From assembly GCF_003368535.1 (NCBI RefSeq), contig NZ_QSLN01000001.1, positions 248,001 through 312,000 of the forward strand: DNA of 64,000 nt. The letters are read 5' to 3'. Below are positions 34,747-44,130 of this stretch, piece by piece (the first letter of the stretch is position 1; the number at the start of each line of letters is the position of its first letter). Under the pieces are notes generated by a model. That model searched no databases, was not told the origin of the DNA, and was given only the letters and a program-made list of their open reading frames with translations. The position numbers and the translations under genes are program-made. This stretch comes from Ammonifex thiophilus (GTDB lineage: Bacteria; Bacillota; Desulfotomaculia; Desulfotomaculales; Ammonificaceae).

Positions 34747-35666
34747 TGACGTACGATCTGGTGATCGTGGGAGGGGGCCCGGCGGGGCTCACCGCGGGCA
34801 TCTACGCTGCTCGGGCCAGGGTCAAAGCGCTCATCATAGAGCGGGCCCTGGCGGGGGGAAAGCTTACCAGCGTGGACCTCATCGAGAACTATCCCGGCTT
34901 TCCCGAACCTATAAGCGGCGCGGAACTTTCCTCCCGCATGGAAGAGCAGGTCAGACGCCTGGGAGTTCCGATAAAGAATGCGGACGTAGCCGAAGTCAAA
35001 GTTTCGCCTGACGGATTCGTTTTGCGGACGCGGGACGAGGAGATAACGGCGAGGACGGTCATCTGGGCTACGGGGAGCGGCCCCAGCCCCCTGGGGGTGC
35101 CGGGAGAGGATCGGCTGCGGGGCAGAGGTGTGTCTTACTGCGCCATCTGCGACGGCTTCTTCTTCCGCGACCAGGAAGTAGCGGTGGTGGGAGGGGGAGA
35201 TTCGGCGGTTCAGGAAGCGCTTTACCTCACCCGCTTCGTGAAAAAGGTTTACCTCATACACCGACGGGACACCTTTCGGGCTACCCCCATCCTGTTGGAG
35301 CAGCTGGAGGCCAATTCCAAGATAGAGAAGATCGTGAACACGGTAGTGAAGGAAATCAAGGGGGAGGAGGGGGTGACCGGGCTCGAACTGGAGGAGGTCA
35401 CCACGGGCAAGCAGAGCTTTCTCCCGGTAAGCGGCGTCTTCATCTATGTCGGGGTGAAGCCCGCTTCTCACCTGGTGCAGGACCTGGTAGACCTTGACCG
35501 GCACGGCTATATAATCACCGACGAGAAGATGGCCACGCGCACTCCCGGTCTCTTCGCCGCCGGGGACGTGCGGCAAAAACCCCTACGCCAGATCGTCACC
35601 GCCGTTGCCGACGGCGCTGTAGCCGCCATGAGCGCTGAAAGATACCTGCGGGAAAGAAAGAGCTAA
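34746..35666 (+). CDS. trxB: Thioredoxin reductase-like flavoprotein
   Basis: A 306-residue low-molecular-weight thioredoxin reductase: FAD-binding GGGPAGLTAGIYAARA, the redox motif CAIC within GVSYCAICDGFFF, NADPH-binding VVGGGDSAVQEALYL and a C-terminal ATRTPGLFAAGDVRQK FAD motif. It reduces thioredoxin using NADPH (or NADH/ferredoxin-type partners in some anaerobes). It is convergent with the nitrilase-like gene and their stops overlap. Confidence 0.93.
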   Translation: MTYDLVIVGGGPAGLTAGIYAARARVKALIIERALAGGKLTSVDLIENYPGFPEPISGAELSSRMEEQVRRLGVPIKNADVAEVKVSPDGFVLRTRDEEITARTVIWATGSGPSPLGVPGEDRLRGRGVSYCAICDGFFFRDQEVAVVGGGDSAVQEALYLTRFVKKVYLIHRRDTFRATPILLEQLEANSKIEKIVNTVVKEIKGEEGVTGLELEEVTTGKQSFLPVSGVFIYVGVKPASHLVQDLVDLDRHGYIITDEKMATRTPGLFAAGDVRQKPLRQIVTAVADGAVAAMSAERYLRERKS

Positions 35667-36460
35667 TCCTTTCCCAGGATGGGCAGCTCCCGACGGACGC
35701 GCTCCAGGTATTCGAGATCGAGGGTGGCGGTCAGCACTTCCTCCCCGGCGCCGGCGCGGGCCAGCACTTCCGCCCAGGGGCTCACGATGAGGGAGTGGCC
35801 GAAGGCGACATAGGGAGCCGAGTAGTCGCGGGCGGGAGCGGCGCCTAAAAGGTAAATCTGATTGTCCAGGGCCCGGGAGCGGACCAGAAGCTCCCAGTGA
35901 GCCGGGCCGGTAATTAGGTTGTAGGCGGCGGGCACGGCTATGATCTTCGCTCCCCGGCGCACCAACTTCCGGAAGAGGGAGGGGAAGCGCAGGTCGAAGC
36001 AGATGGCCAGGCCCACTTCTCCCCAGGGAGTGGGAAAGACCACGACCTCCTTGCCTGGCTGGAAAATCTCCGACTCCCGGTAGCGGAGGTGGGGCAGATC
36101 CACGTCGAAGAGGTGCATCTTCCGGTAGCGGGCTATGAGCTTCCCTTCCGGGTCGAAGACAAAAGAGGCATTATAAAGGTGATCTCCTTCTTTTTCGGGT
36201 AAACTTCCTCCGACCAGAAAAATCCTCTCCTCCCGGGCGACCGAGCTCAGGAAGGAGAGGGCTTCCCCGGCGGGAAAGCTTTCGGCGTAGAGAGGAAAGA
36301 GGTGGTTGGCGTAAGGGCAAACGAACATCTCCGGCAGGACTATCAACTCAGCCCCCCGGTAGCGGGCCAGGCGGATGAATTCCCGGGCTCGGGCCAGGTT
36401 AGCCTTCTTGTCGGCGGTTACTCTAAGCTGGCAGATGGCCGCGCAAACTTTACTCGCCAT
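35663..36460 (-). CDS. Carbon-nitrogen hydrolase (nitrilase superfamily, Nit2/omega-amidase-like)
   Basis: A 265-residue nitrilase-superfamily protein with the Glu-Lys-Cys triad visible: Glu in LIVLPEMFVCPY, Lys in RYRKMHLFDVD, Cys in GLAICFDLRFPSL. The motif set is close to Nit2-type omega-amidases, which hydrolyse alpha-ketoglutaramate or deaminated glutathione. It is a single minus-strand gene, divergent from the LapA-like gene. Confidence 0.9.
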   Translation of the reverse strand: MASKVCAAICQLRVTADKKANLARAREFIRLARYRGAELIVLPEMFVCPYANHLFPLYAESFPAGEALSFLSSVAREERIFLVGGSLPEKEGDHLYNASFVFDPEGKLIARYRKMHLFDVDLPHLRYRESEIFQPGKEVVVFPTPWGEVGLAICFDLRFPSLFRKLVRRGAKIIAVPAAYNLITGPAHWELLVRSRALDNQIYLLGAAPARDYSAPYVAFGHSLIVSPWAEVLARAGAGEEVLTATLDLEYLERVRRELPILGKD

Positions 36461-36509
36461 GCTTTTATTTTAAGCCGGTGAGATGCTTCTGGTGAAGGGA
36501 GAGAGAGTA

Positions 36510-36833
36510 ATGCAACTAGTCTTCCTTTTGGCCCTGGTCTTCGCTCTGTTGGTGGCCGTCTTTGCGGTGCAGAACGCGGTGCCGGTAGATATCCGCTTCC
36601 TCGGCTGGCGTTTCTCCAACGTTTCTCTGGTGCTGGTAATCCTGGGGGCGGCGGTAGCTGGGGCTCTGGTGGTTTTCATCCTGGGGGTGGGGAGGGAGTG
36701 GCGGCGGAGCCGGGAGATAAGGGAGCTCAGAGCCCAGAATCTCCACCTCTCGCGCCAAATCTCCCAAGTAAAGGCTGCCTCTTCGCCGGAAAAGGCTGGG
36801 GAAGCGCAGGAGACCGAGGGAAAGGGGAGTTAG
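36510..36833 (+). CDS. LapA-domain (DUF1049) membrane protein
   Basis: A 107-residue protein with two membrane helices (MQLVFLLALVFALLVAVFA and LVLVILGAAVAGALVVFILG) around the LapA signature NAVPVDIRFLGWRF, then a cytoplasmic coiled coil. LapA-like proteins take part in envelope or LPS assembly in Gram-negatives; the role in Firmicutes is unclear. ATG 36510 has GGGAGAGAG upstream and is preferred over ATG 36483. It ends 3 bp before the methyltransferase gene. Confidence 0.8.
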   Translation: MQLVFLLALVFALLVAVFAVQNAVPVDIRFLGWRFSNVSLVLVILGAAVAGALVVFILGVGREWRRSREIRELRAQNLHLSRQISQVKAASSPEKAGEAQETEGKGS

Positions 36834-36836
36834 CCC

Positions 36837-37736
36837 GTGCGGTTGATGGGGGAGTTGGCCAGGCCGGAGTTCTGGCTTAACCTCTGGGAGGAGACGCGCA
36901 GGGAAAGCCCGCTTAGCCGACGGCGAAAGCGGAGCGAGGAAGAGCTGATAGCTTTTTGGGACCAAAGAGCCCCCTCTTTTGCCCGCCACGTGACGGGGGA
37001 AAAAGGAAGGAAAAGGCAGCAGGAGATCTTAGACATACTCCGCCAGGAAGGAGCTCTGCGGCCGGGCATGCGGGTCCTGGACATAGGTGCCGGACCCGGG
37101 ACGTTCGCTCTGGTGCTGGCGCGGGAGGGGATGGAGGTCACCGCCCTCGAGCCCTCCAGAGAGATGCTGAAGTTCCTGGAGGAACAGGCCCGGCGGGAGA
37201 ATTTGCCTGTAACCTGCATCAGGAGCACCTGGCAGGAAGTGGACCTCGACCGGGAGGGCTGGCGGGGGCACTTCGATTTGGTTTTGGCTTCCATGACGCC
37301 GGGAGTAAACGACCCGACCACTTTTTTGAAATTCATAGAGGCTTCGCGCGAGTGCTGCCTTTACTGCGCCTTTGCCGGTCCCCGGTGGGATCGAGCGCAT
37401 GAAGAACTGTGGCGACACTTCTTTAAAGAGGATATCGGCGGGAGTCCCTCCGATATCATTTTCCCCTTTCTCTACCTCTACACCTCCGGCTACCGCCCTA
37501 CCTTGCGCTTCAGCACCGAAGTCCAGAGGGGAGCGGTGCCGGTAGAGCAGGCGGTTGAGGAGTTGGAGCGATTCTTCTGGCAGTACATGGACATAACGCC
37601 AGAAGTGAGGGAGACCATCGAGCGATACGTACGGGAGCGCTCTTCTGAGGGCGCTTACCGCTGGGAGCGCTGCTTTTGCCGGGGGATAATGTTTTGGCGG
37701 GTAAAAGAAGTGTATTTTCCGCCGCCAAAACATTAA
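36837..37736 (+). CDS. Class I SAM-dependent methyltransferase
   Basis: A 299-residue protein with a methyltransferase domain at residues about 60-180: motif I RVLDIGAGPGTFALVLA, acidic loop VTALEPSREML, and FDLVLASMTPGV. The C-terminal half has aromatic-rich sequence (RWDRAHEELWRHFF) seen in anaerobe methyltransferases of unknown substrate. No partner gene suggests the substrate. The start is GTG 3 bp after the LapA-like gene. A hairpin follows. Confidence 0.75.
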   Translation: MRLMGELARPEFWLNLWEETRRESPLSRRRKRSEEELIAFWDQRAPSFARHVTGEKGRKRQQEILDILRQEGALRPGMRVLDIGAGPGTFALVLAREGMEVTALEPSREMLKFLEEQARRENLPVTCIRSTWQEVDLDREGWRGHFDLVLASMTPGVNDPTTFLKFIEASRECCLYCAFAGPRWDRAHEELWRHFFKEDIGGSPSDIIFPFLYLYTSGYRPTLRFSTEVQRGAVPVEQAVEELERFFWQYMDITPEVRETIERYVRERSSEGAYRWERCFCRGIMFWRVKEVYFPPPKH

Positions 37737-37763
37737 AGGTCCGCACTGGGGGACGCGGACCTT
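37736..37763. terminator. Hairpin between the methyltransferase gene and tRNA-Arg
   Basis: AAGGTCCGC (37736-37744) pairs with GCGGACCTT (37755-37763). On the minus strand the stem is followed by TAATGTTTT, so it most likely terminates the tRNA-Arg transcript; on the plus strand the tail is poorer in T. It may serve both convergent transcripts. Confidence 0.55.
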
Positions 37764-37774
37764 GTGAGCTTCCT

Positions 37775-37853
37775 TGGTGCGCCCGGCAGGAGTCGAACCT
37801 GCGCAAAGACCTGGCTCCGGAGGCCAGCGCTCTATCCACTGAGCTACGGGCGC
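37775..37853 (-). tRNA. tRNA-Arg (anticodon CCG)
   Basis: The reverse complement gives acceptor GCGCCCG/CGGGCGC, D arm TAGCTCAGTGG, anticodon CCG in the loop CTCCGGA between CTGGC and GCCAG, T arm GCAGG/CCTGC with TTCGACT, discriminator A and an encoded CCA. Confidence 0.94.
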
Positions 37854-38021
37854 TCAGCTTCAATCTTAATTCAGCTTCAATCTTAATTATACTCCGGAAC
37901 CGACCGCTGGGCAACCAGCTTTTTTACGATTGAAAGTTCAAAGCCGACTTAGACAAATTCTTTTTGGGGCAGACGCGCGAAGTACTACTTAAAGCAGGGC
38001 AGAACGGTGAGGTAGGATTTA

Positions 38022-39656
38022 ATGCTAAGTTTTTTGCAGCGTTACTACCGGGAGGCGAGGCGCTACCGGGAAATAGGGCAGGTGCTTTTGAAGCACGGGC
38101 TGGGCTACCTGGGAGACTACCTTCCTCTCTGGCCCCGGCGTTCTCACCAGCCTCCCCCTTCTCCCTCCTCTTCTGCTCGCCGGCTGCGCCTGGCCCTCAT
38201 AGAGCTAGGCCCCACTTTCGTCAAGTTGGGGCAGTTCCTCTCCACCCGCGCCGACCTCCTGCCCGAGGAATACATCAAAGAGCTCTCGCTCCTTCAGGAC
38301 ACCGTACCCCCTCTGGCGGCGGAAGAGATGGTCCGGGTGATCGAACAGGAGTTCGGCTGCCCTCTGGATTCTCTCTTTTCTTACTTCGAGCCTGAGCCTC
38401 TGGGCTCCGCCTCTATCGCTCAGGTGCACCGGGCTCGGCTCCTCTCCGGGGAAGAGGTGGTGGTGAAGGTGCGCCGGCCGGGGGTCCTGGAGGTGATCGA
38501 GACCGACTTGGCCATCCTCAAACGGGTGGCCCGCTGGGCCGAAAAGCACACCCCTTGGGGGAAAATATACCCCTTTGCCGAAATGGTGGAGGAGTTCGGG
38601 CAGGCCTTGCGGGAAGAATGCGACTTCACGGTGGAGGCTCTGCACGCCGAAACTTTCCGCCGCAACCTTTCCCGCTACGAGTACACCGTCATTCCCCGCG
38701 TCTTTCCCGAGTACACCCGGCCGGCAGTGCTCACCATGGAGGAGGTAAAGGGGATCAAGCTCAGCGACCTTGAGGCTCTGGAAAAGGCGGGCCTAGACCG
38801 AGAAGAGTTGGCCCGGCGCTTCGCCGAAGTCTTTCTGCACCAGGTGCTGATAGACGGCTTCTTTCACGGCGACCCTCACCCGGGCAACCTCTTCGCCCTC
38901 CCCGGCAATCGGGTGGCATGGATAGACTTCGGGATAGTGGGGCGGCTAAGCTCCTCTTTGCGGGAGCAGATAGGCAACCTAGTGCTTGGGCTCAGCCGCA
39001 AGTCAAGCCAGGCCATCGTGCGCACCGTTTTACAGATGGGAATTCTACAAGGGGAAGTCAACCTCACCGCCCTCCGGCGCGACGTGGAGTACCTGGAGCA
39101 AAAGTACTATGAAGTCCCCCTCTCCCAGGTACCTTTGGGTGAGGCTTTTGCGGACATGCTTCGGGTAGCCTACCGGCATCGCGTGCGGGTGCCGGCCGAG
39201 TTGGCTCTTTTGGCCCGCGCCCTGGGGAACGCCGATGGGCTGGTGCGCCAGCTCGCTCCCAATGTGAGCATCGCCACCCTGGCCTCCCTTGTCGCCAAGG
39301 AACTGGCCAAGGAGAGGCTGAGCACCAGAAGGCTCAAGCGCTTCCTCTCTTCCGAGCTTCCCGCCTTGCTCGAGGCCTGGATGAAGCTGCCGGAACAGCT
39401 CTCCCTGATCCTGAACCAGCTCTCCCGAGGAGAGATAAAGGTGCGGCAGGAGAACCCGGACCTCAGGCGCTTCGTCGACAGCCTCGACCGGCTGCTCACC
39501 CGGATTTTCTTCCTCTTCATGGGTTTCGCTTGTCTGGGCTTCTATTTCTGGCTCTGGGGCAGAGAGGCCAGGCTCTGGGACCTCTTGCCCATGCACCCCT
39601 TGCTCCTCGCCGCCTCTTTGCTTTCCTTCCTCCTCTTCTTTCTCCTCCGCCTGTGA
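38022..39656 (+). CDS. UbiB/AarF (ABC1) atypical kinase
   Basis: A 544-residue ABC1-family protein: the KxGQ motif in TFVKLGQFLSTRADLLP, an Ala-rich nucleotide loop (PLGSASIAQVHRARL), VVKVRRPGV, and FHGDPHPGNLFAL with WIDFGIVGRL as the catalytic loop. Two membrane helices end the protein (residues about 498-543). UbiB proteins are ATPases for isoprenoid-quinone or lipid handling at membranes; no quinone gene is nearby. It precedes motA with a 107-bp gap. Confidence 0.92.
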   Translation: MLSFLQRYYREARRYREIGQVLLKHGLGYLGDYLPLWPRRSHQPPPSPSSSARRLRLALIELGPTFVKLGQFLSTRADLLPEEYIKELSLLQDTVPPLAAEEMVRVIEQEFGCPLDSLFSYFEPEPLGSASIAQVHRARLLSGEEVVVKVRRPGVLEVIETDLAILKRVARWAEKHTPWGKIYPFAEMVEEFGQALREECDFTVEALHAETFRRNLSRYEYTVIPRVFPEYTRPAVLTMEEVKGIKLSDLEALEKAGLDREELARRFAEVFLHQVLIDGFFHGDPHPGNLFALPGNRVAWIDFGIVGRLSSSLREQIGNLVLGLSRKSSQAIVRTVLQMGILQGEVNLTALRRDVEYLEQKYYEVPLSQVPLGEAFADMLRVAYRHRVRVPAELALLARALGNADGLVRQLAPNVSIATLASLVAKELAKERLSTRRLKRFLSSELPALLEAWMKLPEQLSLILNQLSRGEIKVRQENPDLRRFVDSLDRLLTRIFFLFMGFACLGFYFWLWGREARLWDLLPMHPLLLAASLLSFLLFFLLRL

Positions 39657-39763
39657 AGCGAAAATTTTCCGGGAAGCCAAAGGAAATTGACTTTCTGTGC
39701 CGAAGAAGGAAATTGACGGATTAAGACGAATTCTGTTAATTGAAGTCGAAGGAGGCGTGGAAG

Positions 39764-40561
39764 GTGGACATAGCCACACTGATAGGCATCACGGTGGGAA
39801 TTGCCTGCCTTTTGCTGGGCTTCATGCTGGAAGGGGGAACGGTGGCCCAGCTGGTAGCTCCTTCCTCCTTCATCATCATCTTCGGCGGCACGCTGGGAGC
39901 CACCATGGCTGGCTTTTCCCTTCACGAGGTGGCCGTGGTGCCTAAAGCGCTGCGCGTGATCTTCTTCCACCGGCCCATAGATGAGCGGGCCTTGATCGAG
40001 CAACTGGTGAGCTTGGCCGAGAAGGCTCGGCGGGAGGGCCTGCTGTACCTGGAAAATTACCTTAAGGAAATCGAGTCTCCCTTTTTGCGCAAAGGGATTC
40101 AGCTGGTGGTGGACGGCACCGAGCCGGAGCTGGTCAAGTCGATTATGGAGACCGAGCTTTTCGCCATGCAGGAAAGGCATCGCATAGCCCAGGAGATCTT
40201 CAACCAGGCCGGCGGCTACGCGCCCACCATGGGCATCATCGGCACGGTGATGGGGCTTATACACGTGCTGAGCCACCTCTCCTCGCCGGAGGCGCTGGGG
40301 CCGGCCATCGCCATGGCTTTCACCGCCACCCTTTACGGCGTCTCCAGCGCCAACCTCATTTTCTACCCCATAGCCGCCCGGCTCAAGAACCTGAGCGCTA
40401 AAGAAGAGCTGGCCCACCGCATCATGCTGGAGGGTCTTTTAGCCCTCCAAGCGGGTAATAACCCCATTCTCATTCGCGAGCGCCTGACCGCTTTTCTGAG
40501 CCCCAGGTACCGCAAGCAGGCCGCGGCAGAGGAAGGAGAGGAAGCCTATGAAGCTTCCTAG
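39764..40561 (+). CDS. motA: MotA, flagellar stator subunit
   Basis: A 265-residue MotA/ExbB-type protein: an N-terminal helix (DIATLIGITVGIACLLLGF), FGGTLGATMAGF, a cytoplasmic loop with charged residues, and two C-terminal helices (GIIGTVMGLIHVL, AIAMAFTATLYGVSSANLIF). With MotB it forms the ion-conducting stator. GTG 39764 lies 8 nt after AAGGAGG and gives the normal start; the frame is open from TTG 39740. It overlaps motB by 14 bp. Confidence 0.93.
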   Translation: MDIATLIGITVGIACLLLGFMLEGGTVAQLVAPSSFIIIFGGTLGATMAGFSLHEVAVVPKALRVIFFHRPIDERALIEQLVSLAEKARREGLLYLENYLKEIESPFLRKGIQLVVDGTEPELVKSIMETELFAMQERHRIAQEIFNQAGGYAPTMGIIGTVMGLIHVLSHLSSPEALGPAIAMAFTATLYGVSSANLIFYPIAARLKNLSAKEELAHRIMLEGLLALQAGNNPILIRERLTAFLSPRYRKQAAAEEGEEAYEAS

Positions 40562-41354
40562 GCGGGAGCTTGCCGAGGCCAGCCGGGAGCGCTGGCTCAT
40601 TACCTACGCCGACCTCATCACCCTCCTGCTCATCTTTTTCATCGTGCTCTACACTTTCAGCAAAATCGATGCTGAGAAGTTTGCTGGCATAGCCGAAGCC
40701 CTCTCCCGCGCCCTGGGGGGAGGGGCCGGCATGATCCTTGAAGGGCAGGGCCCGGCGGTGGTGTCCGGCGCCCCCGAGTTCGAGCCGGGCAAGGACACTA
40801 GGTTCGCCCTCTCCGGCGGGGGAGAAGAAAGCCTGCAACTAGAAAAAATCAAAGCGGAGATAGAAAAGTACGCCCGGGAGAAGGGGCTGCAGGCCAAGAT
40901 AACCGCCCGGATAGAGGAACGAGGTTTGGTGGTGAGCGTGCTCGACACGGTGCTCTTTCCCATAGGCTCCGCCGAACTTACCCCCCAGGCCAAAGAAATC
41001 GTCCGGGAAGTGGGGAAAATTCTGCTCAAGATGCCCAACTGTGTGCGCATAGAGGGGCACACCTGCGACCTTCCTATCCACACGCCCCGCTACCCCTCTA
41101 ACTGGGAGCTTTCGGTGGCCCGGGCTACCAGCGTAGTGGAGGAGCTCATCCACACGGTAAACTTCCCGCCGCAGCGGCTTTGCGCCTGCGGCTACGCCGA
41201 GTACCGCCCCCTTGTCCCCAACGACTCTGAGGAGCATCGGCAGATGAACCGCCGCGTGGACTTTGTGGTCCTGCGCTCTACCTACCAGAAAGCCGAGCCG
41301 GGAGTGCTGCCCGAGCAGTACCTGCAGCCTCAGTCGCCCAAGGTGACTCCGTAG
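40548..41354 (+). CDS. motB: MotB, flagellar stator subunit with OmpA-like domain
   Basis: A 268-residue MotB: WLITYADLITLLLIFFIVLY holds the membrane helix with the ion-binding Asp, followed by a linker and a C-terminal OmpA-like peptidoglycan-binding domain (residues about 120-255; RIEGHTCDLPI and NRRVDFVVL). It anchors the stator to the wall. The TM motif is of the proton-type form, but ion choice is not certain. Confidence 0.94.
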   Translation: MKLPRRELAEASRERWLITYADLITLLLIFFIVLYTFSKIDAEKFAGIAEALSRALGGGAGMILEGQGPAVVSGAPEFEPGKDTRFALSGGGEESLQLEKIKAEIEKYAREKGLQAKITARIEERGLVVSVLDTVLFPIGSAELTPQAKEIVREVGKILLKMPNCVRIEGHTCDLPIHTPRYPSNWELSVARATSVVEELIHTVNFPPQRLCACGYAEYRPLVPNDSEEHRQMNRRVDFVVLRSTYQKAEPGVLPEQYLQPQSPKVTP

Positions 41355-41486
41355 AAACCGGGAGAGATGCCCGCTTCGGCCTGCACCTGACCGCAGTCGC
41401 TTCCTCCGCAGGAAAGCCCACAGCCTCAGGGCGCTTCGCCATTTCACCTCAAATCCCCGGGTGGCAGGTGGAACCAGGAAGAGTGT

Positions 41487-41513
41487 TAAAGGGTCGGCAG
41501 ATAGTGACCGATT
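41487..41513 (+). promoter_or_regulatory. Sigma-28-type promoter before cheW
   Basis: TAAA (41487-41490), a 15-bp spacer and GACCGATT (41506-41513), followed by A. This matches the flagellar sigma factor pattern TAAA-N15-GCCGATAA closely and lies 52 bp before the cheW ATG. The 130 bp before it, after motB, hold no recognisable gene. Confidence 0.7.
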
Positions 41514-41564
41514 AAAGAGCAAGAGAAAGCTTTGCGCAAGGCAGGTTAAAAGGGGGAAGTTTGC

Positions 41565-42056
41565 ATGCCCGAGGAAAAGCACGAGGAGCAGCTGGTAGTT
41601 TTCCGCCTGGCCGACCAGACCTACGGGGTGGACGTGGGCTCGGTGGTGGAGATCATCCGCATGGAGAGTGTCACCAAGGTCCCCCGCGCTCCCGAGTTCG
41701 TGGAGGGAGTCATAAACCTCAGAGGAAGGATAATTCCGGTGATCGATTTGCGCCGCCGTTTCGGCCTCCCTCTCAAAGAGCCCGACCGCTCGACCCGCAT
41801 AGTGATCGTGGAGATGGGGGGCATGACGGTGGGTATGATCGTGGACGCCGTGCTGGAAGTGCTGAGGATTCCCACGGACAAGATAGAGCCTCCCCCTGCC
41901 GTGGTTAGCGGCATCGATGTGGCCTACCTGCGGGGGATCGCCCTCTGGCAGGAGGACATGATCATACTGCTCGACCTGGAAAAGGTCCTTTACGAGCACG
42001 AGAAGGAGGCCCTGGCCGAAGCCGACATCTCTTCCCTGGAAGGAAGGGCGGTGTAA
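41565..42056 (+). CDS. cheW: CheW chemotaxis coupling protein
   Basis: A 163-residue CheW: LVVFRLADQTYGVDVGSVVEIIR, a GVINLRGRIIPVIDLRRRFGL core, and a beta-barrel C-terminus. CheW bridges chemoreceptors and CheA. It lies 4 bp before cheA. No methyl-accepting receptor, cheY, cheB or cheR is in the window. Confidence 0.95.
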   Translation: MPEEKHEEQLVVFRLADQTYGVDVGSVVEIIRMESVTKVPRAPEFVEGVINLRGRIIPVIDLRRRFGLPLKEPDRSTRIVIVEMGGMTVGMIVDAVLEVLRIPTDKIEPPPAVVSGIDVAYLRGIALWQEDMIILLDLEKVLYEHEKEALAEADISSLEGRAV

Positions 42057-42059
42057 GGC

Positions 42060-44105
42060 GTGTTCGACCAAGAGACGCTAAGCGTTTTCCTGGACGAGCT
42101 GGAGGAGAAGATCCAGGTCATAAGCGACAACTTGCTGGTGCTGGAGCGGGAAGGAGGAGACGCACAAGCTCTGCAGGAGATCTTCCGCGCGGCCCACACC
42201 GTCAAGGGCTCCTCGGCCATCATGGGCTTCGAGGACATGTCCAACCTCACCCACGAGATGGAGAACCTGCTCGATCTTTTGCGCCGGGGGGAGCTGGAGG
42301 TCACCCCGCAGGTGGTGGACACCCTCTTCGAGGCCTTAGATGTGCTTAAGGCCCTGCGCGACTGCATCCTCGATCCCAGCAGGGAAGCACCGGAGATAGG
42401 TCCGGTGGTGGCCAAGCTCAGGGGCTTCCGCGAGGCCAGGCCTCTAACCTCACCTGCTTCCCGGCCCGCCGGGGGGACCAAAGCGGGGCTTACCGAGGCG
42501 GAGGAGGCCACCATCTACGAGGCCCAGATCCGGGGCTTCCAGGCCTACCACATAAAAGTGACGGTGGCAGAGGACTGCCAGATGAAGGGGGTGCGAGCCT
42601 TCCTCGTCTTCCGCACCTTGGAGCCTCTGGGGGAGATAATAAAGGCCACCCCGCCGGTGGAAGAGCTGGAGGAAGGGGAATACGAGCGCTCCTTTGAGCT
42701 TATCTTTCTCACCAAGGAGGACCCTGGACGCCTGCGCCACCTGCTGCTTACTGTCTCCGAGATCGTGGAAGTGGAGGTCACCCCCGTAACTTTAGAACAG
42801 CGCCCGGCCGAGCATCGCGAGGTTGCCGCTACCCGCGAGGAAAAGAGGCCGGCCGCCGCTTCTCCTACCGGTCTGGCCCCTACCAAGACGGTGCGGGTGG
42901 ACGTTCAGAAGCTGGACGAGCTCATGAACCTGGTGGGGGAGTTGGTGATCAACCGCACGCGGCTCGACCGCATCGTGGAGATCTTCGAGCAGCGCTACGG
43001 CTCCGACGATCTGGTGGAGGTACTGGAGGAGGTTTCCAACCACCTGGGGCAGCTCACCAATGAACTCCAGGAGCAGATCATGAAGGCCCGGATGCTGCCG
43101 GTGGGGCAGCTCTTCAACCGCTTCCCCCGCATGGTGCGGGATCTGGCGCACAAGCTGGGCAAGGAGATCAACTTCGTGGTGGAAGGGAAAGAGACGGAGC
43201 TCGACCGCAACGTCATCGAGGTCATCGGCGACCCGCTCATTCACCTGCTGCGCAACGCGGTGGACCACGGCATCGAGCCACCGGAGGAGAGGGAAGCCCT
43301 GGGGAAGCCGCGCGTGGGCACCATCAGGCTCAAGGCCTATCACCAGGAGAACCACATCGTCATCGAGGTGGAAGACGACGGGCGGGGGATAGACGCGGAG
43401 AGGGTGAGGCAAAAGGCCGTGTCTCTGGGGCTGGTGGACCCGGAAACCGCCTCCCGTCTCACGGAGGAAGAGCTTTACAACTTCATCTTCCAGCCCGGTT
43501 TTTCCACCGCCTCGCAGGTGACTGACCTTTCTGGGCGGGGCGTGGGCATGGACGTGGTGCGCAAGCAGATCGAGCAGATAAACGGGACGGTGGAGGTGAG
43601 CTCCCGTCCGGGCCAGGGAACCAAGTTCTCCATCAAGCTTCCCCTCACCTTAGCCATCATCCGCGCCCTCATGGTGAGCGTGGAGGGGCAGACCTATGCT
43701 TTTCCCTTGACCTCCGTGCTGGAGACCCTCAAGGTATCGCGGGAGGAAGTGCGCCGGGTGAAGGACATGGAAGTGGTGCCCGTGCGGGGAAGTGTGCTTC
43801 CCCTTTTCTCCCTGGCCGAGCTCTTCGGCGGCCAGCCCAGATCGATCCCGCACCTTTATGTGGTCGTGGTTAACCTGGGCGGGGGCAAAAGGGCAGGCCT
43901 GGTGGTGGACGAGCTTTTGGGGGAGCAGGAGATCGTCATCAAGTCGCTGGGCGAGTACCTGGGGCGCATACCGGGCATAGCGGGGGCCACCATCCTGGGA
44001 GACGGCAGAGTGGCTCTGATCCTGGACGTGAGAGGTCTGGTGCAACCCAAGTCCTGCCGCCTGGAGGCCAAATGCCTGGAGGAAGAGTTGGCGGCGGTGG
44101 GCTAA
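42060..44105 (+). CDS. cheA: CheA chemotaxis histidine kinase
   Basis: A 681-residue CheA. P1 (phosphotransfer) has FRAAHTVKGSSAIMGF with the phosphorylated His near residue 46; a CheY-binding-type P2 lies about 155-245; P3 dimerisation about 275-340; P4 kinase with LLRNAVDHGIE (N box) and GRGVGMDVV (G box); P5 CheW-like domain at the C-terminus. It phosphorylates CheY/CheB from elsewhere in the genome. The start is GTG, 4 bp after cheW. Confidence 0.97.
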   Translation: MFDQETLSVFLDELEEKIQVISDNLLVLEREGGDAQALQEIFRAAHTVKGSSAIMGFEDMSNLTHEMENLLDLLRRGELEVTPQVVDTLFEALDVLKALRDCILDPSREAPEIGPVVAKLRGFREARPLTSPASRPAGGTKAGLTEAEEATIYEAQIRGFQAYHIKVTVAEDCQMKGVRAFLVFRTLEPLGEIIKATPPVEELEEGEYERSFELIFLTKEDPGRLRHLLLTVSEIVEVEVTPVTLEQRPAEHREVAATREEKRPAAASPTGLAPTKTVRVDVQKLDELMNLVGELVINRTRLDRIVEIFEQRYGSDDLVEVLEEVSNHLGQLTNELQEQIMKARMLPVGQLFNRFPRMVRDLAHKLGKEINFVVEGKETELDRNVIEVIGDPLIHLLRNAVDHGIEPPEEREALGKPRVGTIRLKAYHQENHIVIEVEDDGRGIDAERVRQKAVSLGLVDPETASRLTEEELYNFIFQPGFSTASQVTDLSGRGVGMDVVRKQIEQINGTVEVSSRPGQGTKFSIKLPLTLAIIRALMVSVEGQTYAFPLTSVLETLKVSREEVRRVKDMEVVPVRGSVLPLFSLAELFGGQPRSIPHLYVVVVNLGGGKRAGLVVDELLGEQEIVIKSLGEYLGRIPGIAGATILGDGRVALILDVRGLVQPKSCRLEAKCLEEELAAVG

Positions 44106-44130
44106 AGAATTGCCCACCGGTTGACGATTA
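44103..44130 (+). promoter_or_regulatory. Sigma-28-type promoter before flgM
   Basis: TAAA (44103-44106), a 16-bp spacer and GACGATTA (44123-44130), 40 bp before the flgM ATG; the TAAA overlaps the cheA stop. The same -10 octamer with the same spacing occurs before flagellin. The -10 element is enclosed by an inverted repeat (44115-44149). Confidence 0.65.

Noticed and set aside
37676-37933. An 85-codon plus-strand frame over tRNA-Arg
   Set aside because: It overlaps the tRNA gene and the end of the methyltransferase gene and has no ribosome-binding site or family similarity.
41355-41486. Possible c-di-GMP riboswitch between motB and cheW
   Set aside because: I looked on both strands for the GEMM core and tetraloop-receptor pattern and did not find them. 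The sigma-28-type promoter explains the right part of the gap.
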